DNA from: Polytrichum commune
Taxonomy: Eukaryota; Streptophyta; Polytrichopsida; Polytrichales; Polytrichaceae
Assembly: GCA_950295325.1 (NCBI GenBank)
Contig: OX485809.1
Location: forward strand, 39,029,081-39,093,080
Direction of reading: 5' to 3'
DNA length: 64,000 nt
This document shows, piece by piece, positions 23,832 through 36,642 of the stretch. A program made the translations under genes and the position numbers. The notes below the pieces were generated by a model. It was not told the origin of the DNA, did not search any database, and was given only the letters and a program-made list of their open reading frames with translations. Positions within the stretch are counted from its first letter, which is position 1, and each line of letters opens with the position of its first letter.

Positions 23832-25784
23832 CCAAGGCCAAAGAAACTCCAAAGTTGAGCAAACCTTTTGGTCTGGAGCAAAATTTTGGACAAAAGGAGT
23901 TTACACTGAGGTTTGGGTTCAAGGTATGAAGAATCAAAGTGGTGCTAAATGTGGCATCGCTTTCATGTTAAATCCCATTGATCCCCCACTAAAGAAAAAC
24001 ACTCCACGCATTTTGAAAAACCAAATTTCAAGCTTGAGTCCAATTTTGAGTCCAAAAAGTAAGGTTCATTGAGAGGTGTTTTGAACCCCAAGTTTCTTAG
24101 ACCCGAACCTTTATGTATACTTACCTTAGGATATGTTGTCATGGAAAAGTGGGAACAAAAAACCAATGTCATGTCTTTCCACCTCCTCTACCTCGTACCA
24201 TAAGATGTTTCCATGTTCATATTTTTAATGCCGAACTATACATTCCATGTGGGATTTGAGTGCACCTCAAGAAATTTTAATTTGTCTTGTGGTAAAAGTT
24301 GAGTGAGGAAGCAATCTACGGCAACATGGGATTTAGAAATTAGAACGCCAAGGGTTAAGCTATGAACCACCTCGACATACAATATCTACTTGGAGGAGGT
24401 GGTACCCGCACGCTCTCGTTGTTTTGTCCATGCTTTTGAATGAAAAAAACTTAGTTAGGAGCATGTGTGATTCCATTTCCATCGAGAAGCGGAAATGGAA
24501 TGTTGATGTCATTGAAAATCTCTAGCACATATGTTTTCTTGTCTTTTTCTTTTCTAAATAGTTCCTCCACCTTGTAACATGGATCTTACATTGCGGAGTA
24601 CATTGCATACTTGAAAAAGGTCATAGCAAGGTGACATTAGCAATCCATTCTTGCTTCTCAATGGAGTCACACCATTAGATTGAACCTTATTGAAACGGTG
24701 GTGTCATTGATCGAATCTCTTTTGCGTGTCCAATTGTAGCAACAATGGATGGATTTTTCTACCCATTCCACTTATATGGATTTCACAAAATATAAAGTGG
24801 AAGGTTTATATGCCAACTTCCTTAAATATGCTCACTAGTCGGACATGGCGGTACTGAAGTAGCAACTGCATTATGTCTTCCCTCTCAACGTTAACCCTTA
24901 TGAGGGTGGGTATACATTAGGATTTTAATCCCAAACGATCCTTTAAGAACCTTTACTTATGGATTTGACATTGAACCTAAGCCTAAAGATTGGATCCTCA
25001 AACGAGAAGGAATATATTCCTATGTTGGGACCAACAAATTATGTGTGGAAAAGTGGTGCCACATTACCACCTCCGTTTCTTTGGTATTTTGGGTTCAAAC
25101 CTTGGTGAAAGCTCCTCGGACCAAACTTCGCATAGGTCACTTGATTTTGAGAGTTTCTTTTGTCTTGGATATGACAGAGTCCCATTTGGTTGATGAGAAG
25201 TTTATGTTTACCTTAATGGCTTCAAGGTAGGCTATACCTTCTGAATATGTATTTGGCACCACGTGGAGATGACTTCATGGATATGACTCTTAAACATTTC
25301 ATTATGTTTTTAAATAACATTGAAATCCTTTGCCATTTCATAACTATGCTGAGTAGATACATGATGATCTCATTCCAAAGAAAGACGTTGCGATTACAAA
25401 ACTCGTTTAATTGATAGTCACTTGTTGCAAAGTTAATATTACACAACACAAGTGCTCCTCATAAAAGGGGCATCCTAGGATTAAAGACTAATTGTGCTCA
25501 TGTGATGCATGGTCCCATGGAACGCCATTGAGGAGTTGTGAAATGTTGTTTTCTTCAACCACTTCAAGCATATTTAAATGAATGGGTGGATGGAAGACAT
25601 GGAAACACACCCTTACAATAGGCGAGAAGCAAAATTTGGCACTAGGTGCAAATGGAATTCGGAGGGTCCCTTGGCCGGAGCTTTGAGACTTGATGACGTT
25701 TGTGTGTAAGTATGTGGGTGTCCTTGAGTAGGTATCCACAACAACAAACAAGGGCATGAAGTCACCATGGTACCTACGTAACGA
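23832..25784. other. Unclassified sequence, no gene called
   Basis: Frames are short and interrupted. The stretch 24990..25230 reads like degraded coding DNA but I recognise no family. The right part (25488..25784) includes the dispersed repeat also seen at 2187..2340. Confidence 0.45.
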
Positions 25785-26195
25785 CACGGGTAGATCACTC
25801 CATTGTCAAGTTGAACACCACGTGCGACCAAAAAAAATCTTCTTTTGGTAAGTTGCACCACCAAAATGGGTCAAAATTTTATCAATTTTTTTTCATGAGT
25901 AGATATACACAGTACCTATGACATAGTTAAAAGTGGTAACTAAATTTGATTATTTGTTTTTTTTCATAAAACATACCATTTCTAACTAGAATGACACAGA
26001 ATTGAACTAAAAAAATTACTAAAAAAAATAAAGATGACTAAAAATTTCAAAAAAGTATACAAAAGATACTATCAATGGTTATGTATATGTAGAAAAAATA
26101 TCATAAATTTTAAATTTATATATGGCATGTAATATAGGGGTAGCAAACTTTGTCCGCACGTGGTGTCAACTTGACAATGAAGTGACCTCCCCGTG
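25785..26195. mobile_element. hAT-like MITE (family J) with 8-bp target duplication
   Basis: The ends are CACGGGTAGATCACTCCATT and, inverted, CACGGGGAGGTCACTTCATT; both continue with GTCAAGTTGA. An exact CGTAACGA flanks it (25777..25784 and 26196..26203). Eight-base target repeats are typical of hAT elements. There is no coding content, and the interior is very AT-rich. A second copy runs off the window at 63796. Confidence 0.85.
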
Positions 26196-26203
26196 CGTAA
26201 CGA

Positions 26204-26429
26204 CCCCCACCATGGTAGGTAGAATTCTCCCCCACCTCCTTTTACTTCAATTCAATGCTCATTTTTGTTACCACCGTGGTTGATGTTCACGCTACATTGA
26301 CAATGCGAGTTAGTCTCAACCATAGGACTGATTACGTAATAATATTACATACTTATTAAATCAACTGTGTGGATTGTTAAAACGGCCATAAAGATGTGTT
26401 GCGTTGTTACATGGCCTATCATTATTTAT
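26204..26429. other. No gene recognised
   Basis: Continuation of the dispersed repeat up to about 26250, then unassigned AT-rich DNA. Confidence 0.5.
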
Positions 26430-26860
26430 TTATTGGCTCTGTTTGTAGGACAGAGGCTATGCATCAACTTCTTTGTTTCAAGAGCAAATTTCCTAACCAC
26501 TTAGCGTTCACACTTGGACGTTACTTGTTCTTGTTATTTTTGGTCCACTTTATTTAATGTGGATGTTAACTATAATTATATATGTATATGTATATATAGA
26601 ACTATAATTGCTCCCTAAAATGCATTGAAAGAAATCTAGTTAACTATAGTTATTTCGGCAGTTTTTGATTATTTATTCTAAAAATTTCGGGTGATATCAA
26701 AATCCTTGACCTGCATTTGAGAAGAAGGTGCACAAAATCCAAGAAAGGTTTGGTATAGTAAATAGCCATGGATTGGCATGAGCAAAGTGGACAACTATAA
26801 TTGTAGTCTTTCTTAGTAAAGGACAGAGCCTCACGGTTCTACCGTTTTCTTGTTTTTATC
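26430..26860 (+). repeat. Dispersed repeat K, plus orientation
   Basis: It aligns end to end with the complement of 49240..49655. Shared words include TTTCAAGAGCAAATTTCCTA, ATGTGGATGTTAACTAT and GCCATGGATTGGCATGAGCA. By eye about five sixths of bases agree. The class of element is unknown. Confidence 0.8.
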
Positions 26861-27303
26861 GCACACATGAAGAGGAGTAGGGTATTAGCTTTGGGTTAGA
26901 ATTAACAAACTCAGCCAACTTGGACGACAAGTCAAAGCCTAGTCAACACCTTTACATATTGACTTTGGTTGTTTTAACTAGTGTGGGGTCAGTTTAACAA
27001 ATCCCCTAATGTTATCTTCTTATCCATTTCTTAGTACCTTATAGTTACACCCTCACAATTGTCAGCACACTGCAATGTTAATGGTAATTCCTCACGCCAG
27101 GTCCTTAAGTTCATAACCAACTAACATACCAACCCCCATTTCCTTGCATTTCGTGGTGCTTCAACAATTGGGGTTTTCCGGTCTCTTCCGGTTTAGAAAA
27201 AGAAAAAAAGAAGCATTTCCTTAATTACTTGTTCAGACGTCGTGAAAGCCAACTCGGAAAGAACAACGTATTCTCCATTGGGACCTCAATGCCCATGAGA
27301 GCT
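26861..27303. other. No gene recognised
   Basis: AT-rich unassigned sequence with no open frame above about 60 codons that looks real. Confidence 0.5.
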
Positions 27304-28398
27304 CAGGGCCACTTCACACACGAGACTGAGAGCCCGTGACCATTACACTTCAAGCACTCTCATTGGTGGGAAAGGCGGAGCCGGTCCAAGTTCGTTTCAC
27401 ACTATGCTTGAGGGACCAACGGAGTATGTGAATGCAAGATGGATGTAAAGTCTTCTACATGGACTCCTACATGGCATCGAATGGATCATGTTTCATGCTC
27501 ACTTGACTACTTTCAAAAACCATCTCTTGGAGGTAGGCCCAAGGGCCACTTACACACAAGGTTGAAGGCCCATGACCATGGCATTGTAAGAGTTCTTGTT
27601 GGTTGAAAAGGCGGACACCGTTCAAGTTCACTTCACACTAGGAGGTGAAGGTCTAAAGGCCCAAAGAAAAGTTTGTGGATGAAAAGTCTACATGCAGTCC
27701 TACATGGCAAGTTGTGAATAAGGGTGCATGGTCTACCGGAATTTGCGTCAAGCCCACCTCCTGACGCAAATTCTGGTAGACTATGATTTTTTTTTTAAAA
27801 CTCCCAGCATAACAAATTTCAGGACCAATTATAGGGCGGATTCCATAACATATTCCAAGATAGATTCCAAGACAAACAAACACCACCAAGTAATTCTCTT
27901 AAATTGATAGAGTTTGAGACATATTATATTAAACCAAATCCTTCCCTTTTTCCCGCCAACAGAATATGCAATGGTCCTGCAACATGGTCCATTCTCACTT
28001 CACACTATGCTTGAGGGCCCGTAACTACATAAAACGGCTTTCCCAACACCCATGGTACGGCCTTTGGATGAGAGTCAAGGGTCCTCACCATTACAAGGTC
28101 ACGGCTCTTGGCTCATGTGTGAAGTAGCCCTAACATAAAACCAAGAGACCATGACACTCCAAATGCTCATAACCGTTGCTTTATTCTATTTTAACATATG
28201 TGAGGGCCCGCATGAGTAGAAATTCACTGAAATAACATTTGGTTAAAGGACCGGTCACATATGACTTCACACTACACTTGAGGGTCCGTGACCACACTAC
28301 ATGATTTTGGAGGTGTGTTGGGACGGCCTCTGGACACTTTCTTTTGCGCTCTCACAATTTCATGGTCACAACTCTTGGCTTGTGTGCAAAGTGGCCCT
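27304..28398. mobile_element. TTCACAC-end element, split by a related element
   Basis: The outer parts 27304..27537 and 28130..28398 align in order with the complement of the uninterrupted copy at 49998..50489. The break falls inside the word GAGGTAGGCC...AACACAAAA. Confidence 0.7.
27538..28129. mobile_element. TTCACAC-end element inserted into its relative
   Basis: It starts AAGGGCCACTTACACACAAG and ends GCTCATGTGTGAAGTAGCCCT. It is closest to 43978..44468. Inside is a 24-base hairpin, TGGTCTACCGGAATTTGCGTCA with its complement, at 27732..27784. Confidence 0.7.
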
Positions 28399-30148
28399 CA
28401 ATGTCACCAACCACAAAAAAATTAAAAAATTAAAAAATTAAAAATAAAAATCAAACAAACAAACAAACACAATACAAACAAAAACTCATGGACAACAATG
28501 CCACATGCCAATGGCAAACCAGTTATAAGCCTCCCCAACCTCTTTGGTTTGTTGGTTATTCTACAATGGCTGCTTTGCATAGATTATATAGGCCCAAAAA
28601 TTGTCATTAAAATGTTTTCATTCTCCATAGAACCATGAAACCCTAAAACTCAATCATCTTAACCTTTAGTTTGTTCTTTACAACAATATTATTTTAAGGT
28701 ACATTGTCTTCTCTATATTTGGTTTCGGAGAGGGTTTTCAAATAGTACTAGGGTTGGTAATTTGGGTCATAGGTTGTACTTTGTGTAAGATAGGTATGGA
28801 GGTTGAACTTTATTCTACATCAAATAAAATTTAAACAAATGACAAGTGTTGTCTAAATTAAGTTAAGGTATAGTGTTGAGTGTTTATATGTTTTCTTTAC
28901 ACCTGCTCTAATTAGACAACTTGATGTTCTAAACCCTAGAAATGATTCAATAAATGGATAAATTAATATGAAAATGAATGTAGATTGAGCCTTGCCATGA
29001 TCTTGAGGCTATAGTCCAGGCTATTGTAAAAATATAATTTGATTTCCTTTGTACATGGTTTCTTAGGGACAATCGTTAGGTGACATGTGATTACAACAAA
29101 GGTTGCATGTCACTTCATGTTAAATTAAATCTAGTTATATCGACATTCTATTGTAGACTAGGGCTACACGTTTATGCATACAACTTTGAACAAAAGTTGT
29201 GAGAATCATGCACCTAGTTTTGGATTCAATGGAAGGAACCTATTGAATATGAGAACATAAAGGCATAATACAATATCATATAATATGAAAAAAAACAATT
29301 TAATATGAAAACAATATCAATTGATTATTTGAATGATATTTTGGACTTATTGTTGAAGTTGTCAACTCCTTGCATTGTCGAGGGCTTATATATGTTTGTG
29401 ATAAATGACATGTGACAATACATAACTTCTAGGACTTCATAGATGAGCATTTCACTGTAATGAAAATTTTATAGGGAACTTGATGTCAAAGTGTTTGTTA
29501 AACTACAATTAAACATGTTAGTCATCCAAGTTGCCATGCACATCTAGTGACGATAATATCTCAATTGGTGAAAACCTGAAGGGAGAATTTTGAACCATTG
29601 ATGTTGGTCCTTAAAACAAAACTATTAAAGATGCCACATGTGTGAGGAGTGTCATGGAAATTGACACGTAAAAAGGAGGGTTGTGCAACACAATTTGAAT
29701 TACACCACTTTGTGGGACCCAACCATGTAGGCTTCACAAAGTTGGAAAGTTTGATGAGCATCCACAAATCACCATGATTTATTCGAGAATGATTAAAGTG
29801 GTCTCATGTGCATGTGAAAAATGATTGATGTGGACCGTTTGTTAGTATGAATTGTGAATTATGATCCCATCGTAGTCATGTTGTTTTTAAGGAAGTACTT
29901 GAAGGATGTTTGAATTATTTATAAACTATGATGTTGACAAATGATCCCCCAACAATGCTCAATCCAATTATAGTTGGCGCAAGTGGCTTATGATAGTGGA
30001 TATTGCATGAGGAGTTGTTTGATCCACCATTCTAAATACAAGTAACTTCTTTCAAGAATTTGTATTGCTCTTCACACGTTCCCATTGTAAATGCAATTGT
30101 CACATCCACAACCATCCCTGATTGGAAAGTGTGTATTGGTAAGGTTTC
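28399..30148. other. AT-rich, no gene recognised
   Basis: It begins with an AAAAATT / CAAA microsatellite (28410..28470). I see only short frames, and no repeat ends or splice pattern that I can support. Confidence 0.5.
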
Positions 30149-33100
30149 TCAAAGAAGTAAAGTAGATCCGGACCACTCATTGCTATTACGTGCACTGCCA
30201 TTCTTGCATAAATAATCACATAATTCATTTGGGCATTCAAGATATCTAGAACGACTTGATTCTTTGAACGACAATCCAAAATCATTTTGAATATTGGTTG
30301 TTTTCGTCAAGCACCATGCTTGTCCATCATAAATATTGTCCATGCCATCCATCCCTAGTCCAAATGCATGTGGAACTCCATTGGGCAACAAAAAAATAGC
30401 ACCTCCTTTGAATGAAGTTGGCAAATACTTTACTTTGCATATTTCAATATTGCCAAACTCTATAGATGCAAGAGTCAACTTAGTTTTGCACATTTTGTTT
30501 GTTTCAATGCATTAACAACATTCAAACCCAATGATGACGACACGCGATACAAAAGGGAGCATTGTGATGATGCATGTGATGCTTCATATTGTTCAATGTT
30601 TCATTGTCATTCATTATATGTGAGTTGGTATTTAATTATTTGAAAGTCACAAATTTTGACTATTTTGGTCATGGTCTTGTAGTTGAAGCATGTAGTAGGC
30701 ATTCAATATTTGAGCATGGGCATATTTGATATGGTCCAAGAACATCAACTGAAGATCTATTCTTTGTACCAAATTATGTTGAAAAGTGGCAAATTCATCT
30801 ATGGACGAAAGGCTTTCATATTGCGTATAGGGTTTAAATCCTATTCAATAAGTCATCCAAACTCGAGGAGTATGTTGGTGGCAAGATTTCCATCGAGCGT
30901 GTTATATTCAAGTACTTATCATTGTGCCCAATTTATTATCATTTTTGTTTATGGAATATTGTTACTAACACAAAATTCAATGTAATTTACTGTATTTGTG
31001 TGGATGTCTTAAGGCACGCGAAAAAGCAGTTCCTCGCTAATAATTCAATTATGATGAATGATCTCCCTTTGTGCTTTCCAGCTTGGACTGCAAAAGGTGA
31101 ATTGTGCATGTTCACTCATGCACAATTAAGGACATGAGAAAATGCTACTTTGCTAAATTACACGTGGTTTTGTCAGTGCCCGTATGTCAAGATGTGGAGG
31201 GGACGAATGAAAAAACAGAAGTTGGCATTGTCTTAGGTGAGGATGAGAATCAAGATATGGGTGATGTCACTGAGGTTCTACTAGTGCCAATAGAGAAAGG
31301 TGGGAAATGGGGCCATTCACGGTTGGGGTACTACTTTTGGGACAAAGGACTTAAGGACTTTGTCGCATTGATCTTGGTTTTTGTCATGATTTACTAATAT
31401 TTGATCAATAAATTTTACATAAATAAGTAGATAGTTCATAAGCTTTATCAAGAAATATTTTTATTATTATTTAATAATCACCCGAAACCCTAAACCCTAG
31501 GCCACATCAGTGGCATTTTTTGGCTATTTAGGTGTGCATTGGTGGTCAATTATTTCATGTTATGTATCTTGGTACCTTGGTAAAAGTGTCATGTGTCCAT
31601 TCATATAAATTTTTTTATCCAATTCTCATACTAGACGTTCCTTTTACGTGTGGCCGTGAGTATATGTATATTTGGACATGTTTGGTGCCACATGTAAAGT
31701 TGGGCAATTGCTATTCAATACATATTTGGTTCTATTGGTACACACTTGAACGATGAGTGTGAGGAAATTTTTTGGGATCGTTTTGATTGATTCTTGTTGT
31801 CCTTTATTCCTTGATCCTAAGGTGAACAATTAAGACAACACTCCTAAATGTCCTTTAAGGAATCAAAAGGATATCTTAGATGACCCTATTCCTTCTAAAT
31901 TAACTTTGTCAGTGTACTCGATATGGAGTATGAAATGTAGGTATGATCCAAAATATGCTTCACAATACAAATCTAAGCATACCAAGCATGTGAAGTTATC
32001 CAAAAAAGTCCGTTTTCCGTTAGACAGCCAAAAGTAGTACCCCAACCGTGAATAGCCCCAAATGCAAATGTAGTTCCAAAGTGGTTGTCATCGAAACCCA
32101 TGAGAAACTTGAGTCCACATTGCCTTTGAAGAGGCCATTTTTTGACCCTTCCAACGTACATGCATCCAAATCGATCGCTCCTCATGTTTCACATTAGCAT
32201 TCACAACAAAAAGCACAAGAACTAAGTGTAGGTACTAGGGTTGTTTCTTCATCTTCATTAGGTTTACAACATGTTTTCATTATGGAAAATAATACATTAA
32301 TTGCTTTGATTTTGGATAACATCGTTGTTCAACAACCTATTATAGTGGACATGTTGGAGTTTTTGAAAAAGACGATATATGTATTTTTATTGTAATCCAC
32401 TGTCATTGTTTCATACGATTCACATAAAGATGTAATCTAATATTGTGGGTGTTGTTTTGTTATATATGTCCTTAGGTGGTTGTAAGTTTCACCTTATGAT
32501 TCCAAACCTTTCGAAAGGGATACCCGTTCCCAATTTCTTTTTACCTCTTAACATCATTTTGGAGTGGGACGCACACTAAGCTTCTCACATTTAGTCCCTT
32601 TTTGAATTCATTAATGCTTACCTTCATGAGGATATTTGCATGCTTGTATTCTTACCCATAATACATGAAGTTAAGCATGATGTAATGAATATTGCAAAAA
32701 CTTATGATTTTGTTATTACAAAGGATTGGTGGGACATCAACAAATTATCCTTATGCTACGGAGTTGACAAGACACTTACAGTTTGTGATAAAAACATTCT
32801 TGTACATTTTTCCTTATTAAAATATTTATTGTGTATTTAGTTCAACCTTATATTGATACATTTCAACTAGATTTTTTATTTGTAGACTTGACAATTTTGT
32901 ATTTTAGTTTTTGTTCACAAGGCAAGATCATCGACTCATTATGTGTTTCGTAAGTTTGAGGGTGTGCCGGAGGTGGATGTTACCACCGACATATTCTTTA
33001 ATCTAATCAATTTTCATACTCAACTTATGAACAAAGAGGTCCTTTGGAGAAGTGGTCGGGAGAGAGATTTGAAAATGTTGCAAGTTTTTATCAAAGCATT

Positions 33101-33420
33101 AACTAAACTTGGAGTTGTAGTTCTTGATGCCTATGCATTCACATGTGATTATAGACCTCAATGCCAATCATCGACATTTGATTGCTTTTATCTATGGTTT
33201 TGTATTTCATGATAAATTTCTATGTTGTATCCATGTGTTTCCATTCACACATGTAAGCGTAGTGGTCGTTACCTCATGACTTTGGAAGGCAATTTGGCCA
33301 TATTCGATACCATCTTATCTCCATTATGTAAGAAACTTCCTCTCTGAATACAATGAAATGTACTTCAAACTACATCCTTCGCAAATGAAGATGAACCTAT
33401 TCAAAAGGTTGCAAAGCATT
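30149..33420. mobile_element. Old unclassified element remnants on both strands
   Basis: Several degraded coding blocks lie close together. A minus-strand frame (30149..30493) has ECPNELCDYLCKNGSARNSN, a Cys-rich repeat-associated style of sequence. Minus 31973..32185 contains FGAIHGWGTTFG, and the same amino-acid word is encoded on the plus strand at about 31311..31341. Plus 32640..32840 and 32943..33330 hold the methyltransferase-like blocks described separately. It looks old and broken in many places. I cannot name the family or give true ends. Confidence 0.4.
32610..33330 (+). pseudogene. Possible beta-class amino-methyltransferase-like remnant
   Basis: The plus-strand frame at 32640..32840 (HEVKHDVMNIAKTYDFVITK then DWW) is followed at 32943..33212 by RSGRERDLKMLQVFIKAL and VVVLDAYAFT. 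Further on, GRYLMTLEGNLAIFDTIL appears at about 33262..33315. The blocks resemble the order of beta-class DNA N4/N6 methylases: catalytic part first, then a VLDxxAGTG-like SAM loop, then GRxxxxLExxxxxF. The DPPY motif itself is not recognisable. Weak similarity judged by eye; it is a remnant. Confidence 0.35.
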
Positions 33421-33589
33421 CTTGAATAAATAAATAAATTTGGTTATCATATTATATCTACATTTTGTAATATTGCATATGGTTACAATATCAAAATACT
33501 TTATATTTCTACTTCATGTGAACATAATCGTGAGCTAGTTGCAATCACCATCCAACTTAATGGTGTTTCTTCCACATATAGAGAATGTG

Positions 33590-34263
33590 GCGCGTGTTAT
33601 GGCGGTTACATTGATAATGGTCACTCGTTGAAACCCTGGTTGTCACGTGGCATGGTGTCAAGGACCAAGCCGCGTATTGGTTGATTAGTCATATAGGCTA
33701 ATTAGTCTTCTTATTTAGTTTTTAGGTCAATTGGTATATTATCTTAACCCTCAGGGTGGTTACCCAAGGTAAGAGAGTTGTTTCAGAGTAGTTTTGCCTC
33801 ATGGGGCCTTGCCACATCGTGGAAGGTTTCTATCCCCTTGTTGTGGGACCCACGTAGGTTTGGGCTTGGAAGGGCTAAGGCATGGCAGTTCCCTCGGCTT
33901 GGCTTTCTTGCCAAGTTGAGTCCTACAATTGTGTGAAAGAGACAGAGGGTTCATGTTGTAGGGTTTCTTCAAGCGCGTTTGATTGTCATCTGAGTAAAGC
34001 TTATGAATTGTCTTTCTTATCTTTCTATAATCTTAGATTCTTCAAGTGTGGAGTGAGAGATGCACGTGAAATGAGTGACTATAGAGTTGCGTATGAATAT
34101 TAAGAGAGGTTGTGCCTCTTTCATTATCTTATCTTATATTCATTCATCTTTCATTGAAAGTGTGTTAGTGACACTCTTATATTTGTTTAATCACATATTT
34201 TATAATTATGTTTTTTTGTACAATGTGTTATTTATAGCGATGTGCATTTCCACGACATGGTAA
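33590..34263 (+). mobile_element. Possible solo LTR fossil
   Basis: The stretch has the look of a plant LTR: GC-richer first part, a leader-like region with GTGAAAGAGACAGAGGG, then a pyrimidine-rich tail. No partner LTR, internal domain or target repeat was found. Weak call; ends are approximate. Confidence 0.25.
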
Positions 34264-36224
34264 TTGGTTTGGTTGGCATATATGGATGACGAGGCAAATA
34301 ATGTTAATGAAAATGATAGTGAAAATGAATAGCATCATGATTAGTCTGAGACATTATGATTGTTTTGTGTGGATTTGTTTTCAAGTTATGTCTTTTTATG
34401 AATAAACCACAATCAATGGACTTGGTTTTGTGTGCCAATATCATCTTCCCCTACCATTATTTAATTGGACATATTACTCAAGTCCAAGCCCCAAATTTAC
34501 ATACATGATGTCATTTTCTACCTTTAAACATGTTGGCAATTGTTATTAAATCCCATTGTGCAATACTCTAACAATCACGACAATAGAATTTCAAATGCAT
34601 ATGAAATTGATTGGTAAATGGAATAACCATCTAGATTATCCATACTCGTGTACATGGTCCATCTTTTTATGGTTGAGAAATCATGACAATAGGAAACATG
34701 TGACCCTAATACCATCTTAATTGTATTCACTACTGTTCATATGTCACTACTCAACTCTCAATATTCATGGCTTGTATGATAGAATTCCCCACTAGCGAAT
34801 ACTACATACATATCTTTTGTCTACCTTTAATTATCTCAATAGCAAAAGTTTACACTTGTTACATTGATATTTTAGTCTTTTGGAAGTTCAAGTTAAACTA
34901 CAATCATACTTCCACTCTTGTGAATAACAAGGATGACATCACATAATTATAAATACAAGTATCCAACTATTATGTAAATGAGGATGGTTGAGGAAAGCTT
35001 CTATAGAATGAATGGGGATAATGAGACAACGTTGGTTTTTACTTTTATATACATACTTCTACATTTTTTTGTTATTTTATGACTTTTAAAAATCATGCAC
35101 ATGATTGCATGGGTCATAATAGTCTCTCTCTCTCACTACATACATACATACATATACACACACACAAGTATGTGCATATATATATATATATAAGTTTCCA
35201 ACTATTCACTTTAATAATCCATATACATTTATGTATACATTTATTGACATTCTATAATCTCAATTTTCAAAAAGAAAAAGCAAGTAGACCATGGATCCAT
35301 ATATTCTTTTCCACTACTGTGATTTCTTTGATTTGCTTTGTTATAATTTAATGTTATTACATCCTCAATATCCAACAAATCCATGTTTTCTTTAGCACTT
35401 AAAGTTTATTTCTTTGAAAATTCCGTTCTCTCTTACATATCATTTGCGTGTTATATTTTCATATGTTCTTCATACTTATTCTTAAAATCTCATCTTTTTC
35501 ATATATCATATTTTGAAGCTTTCTCTTCATGTGCTTTTAGAATACACGACTACATTGCCTTCCACAATTTAGAAGGAGTTAGCTTTCCTCAATCCCTAAA
35601 TCCCCAAGCACCATTCTCTTCAAAATTGGCCTTAAATCATTGTCTATAAGAGAATTAATTTAGGATTCGATTTGAATGTGCTTTTTTAGCATCCGATTGT
35701 ATGGATTTGACATCAATCTTTGTATGAGCTATCCAAAAATCATCAACCACCCACATGGCAATGTGAATGAGAAACTAGTACATATGTGGGTATAATGGCT
35801 TGGGTAGATGATTGAAAACAAACTTTAACCCTATGGACATCATCAAATGGATGACAAGACAAGACCCAATTGGGATGAATATTTTGTTGTGAACCTTTGA
35901 GGCTTGAATATGCTAGGTTTGCACCAAATGTGATTTTTTGAGAGCCCTTGCAATGTGCAGTACTCCGTTTAACATCCAATCTTACATATTGTTTTTAAGT
36001 AACTTCAAAAACTCCAACTACTAATCCCAATAGTAGATATCTGAAACATAAAATAAACTAAATCCTCGCAATTTTTCATAGCTTTCCAAGTGTATTTGGG
36101 GTTAAGAAGTGTATTTTCTCTTACGAAGAGTGAATGTTCTCACTATCTAGATGCCCCCCCCCCCCCCAAGCATTACTCTACTCAAGTATGTATTGATGCA
36201 AATACATCATGAATTGTGCACATG
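34264..36224. other. AT-rich, no gene recognised
   Basis: Contains a CT/CATA/CA/TA microsatellite cluster at 35122..35192 and a C14 tract at 36154..36167. Frames such as 35079..35351 are low-complexity. Confidence 0.5.
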
Positions 36225-36642
36225 TAATGTGGTCATTACATTACTATACTCAAGTGCAATGTGAAGTCACACGTGACTGAATCCTCAATCAAATGTTATT
36301 TCAATGAATTTCTATTCATGCGGGCCCTCATGCATGATAAAGTAGAGTAAACCAATGGTTGGGAACGTTCGGAGTGCCATGGTCTCCCAATGGTTTTGTG
36401 TTAGGCCTACCTCCAAGAAGTGGGTTTTGAAAATAATCCAAGTGACCATGAAACATGATCCATTCGAAGCCATGTAGGAATCCATGTAGACTTTACATCC
36501 ATCTTGCATTCACATACTCCGTTGGTTGGTCCCTCAAGCGTAGTGTGAAGTGAACTTGGACCGGATCCGCCTTTTCCACCAATGAGAGTGCTTGAAGTGT
36601 AATGGTCACGGGCTCTCAGCCTCGTGTGTGAAGTGGCCCTTA
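36225..36642. mobile_element. TTCACAC-end element, left-truncated
   Basis: It ends CTCGTGTGTGAAGTGGCCCTTA and aligns with 50085..50489. The left end is missing. It sits directly upstream of the BFN-domain gene. Confidence 0.7.

Noticed and set aside
30149-30493. Minus-strand 114-codon frame as a host gene
   Set aside because: Surrounded by degraded repeat-like coding blocks, without splice signals or a family match. Treated as part of an old element.
31485-31500. Telomere-like block taken as a chromosome end
   Set aside because: Only about two units, flanked on both sides by ordinary sequence.
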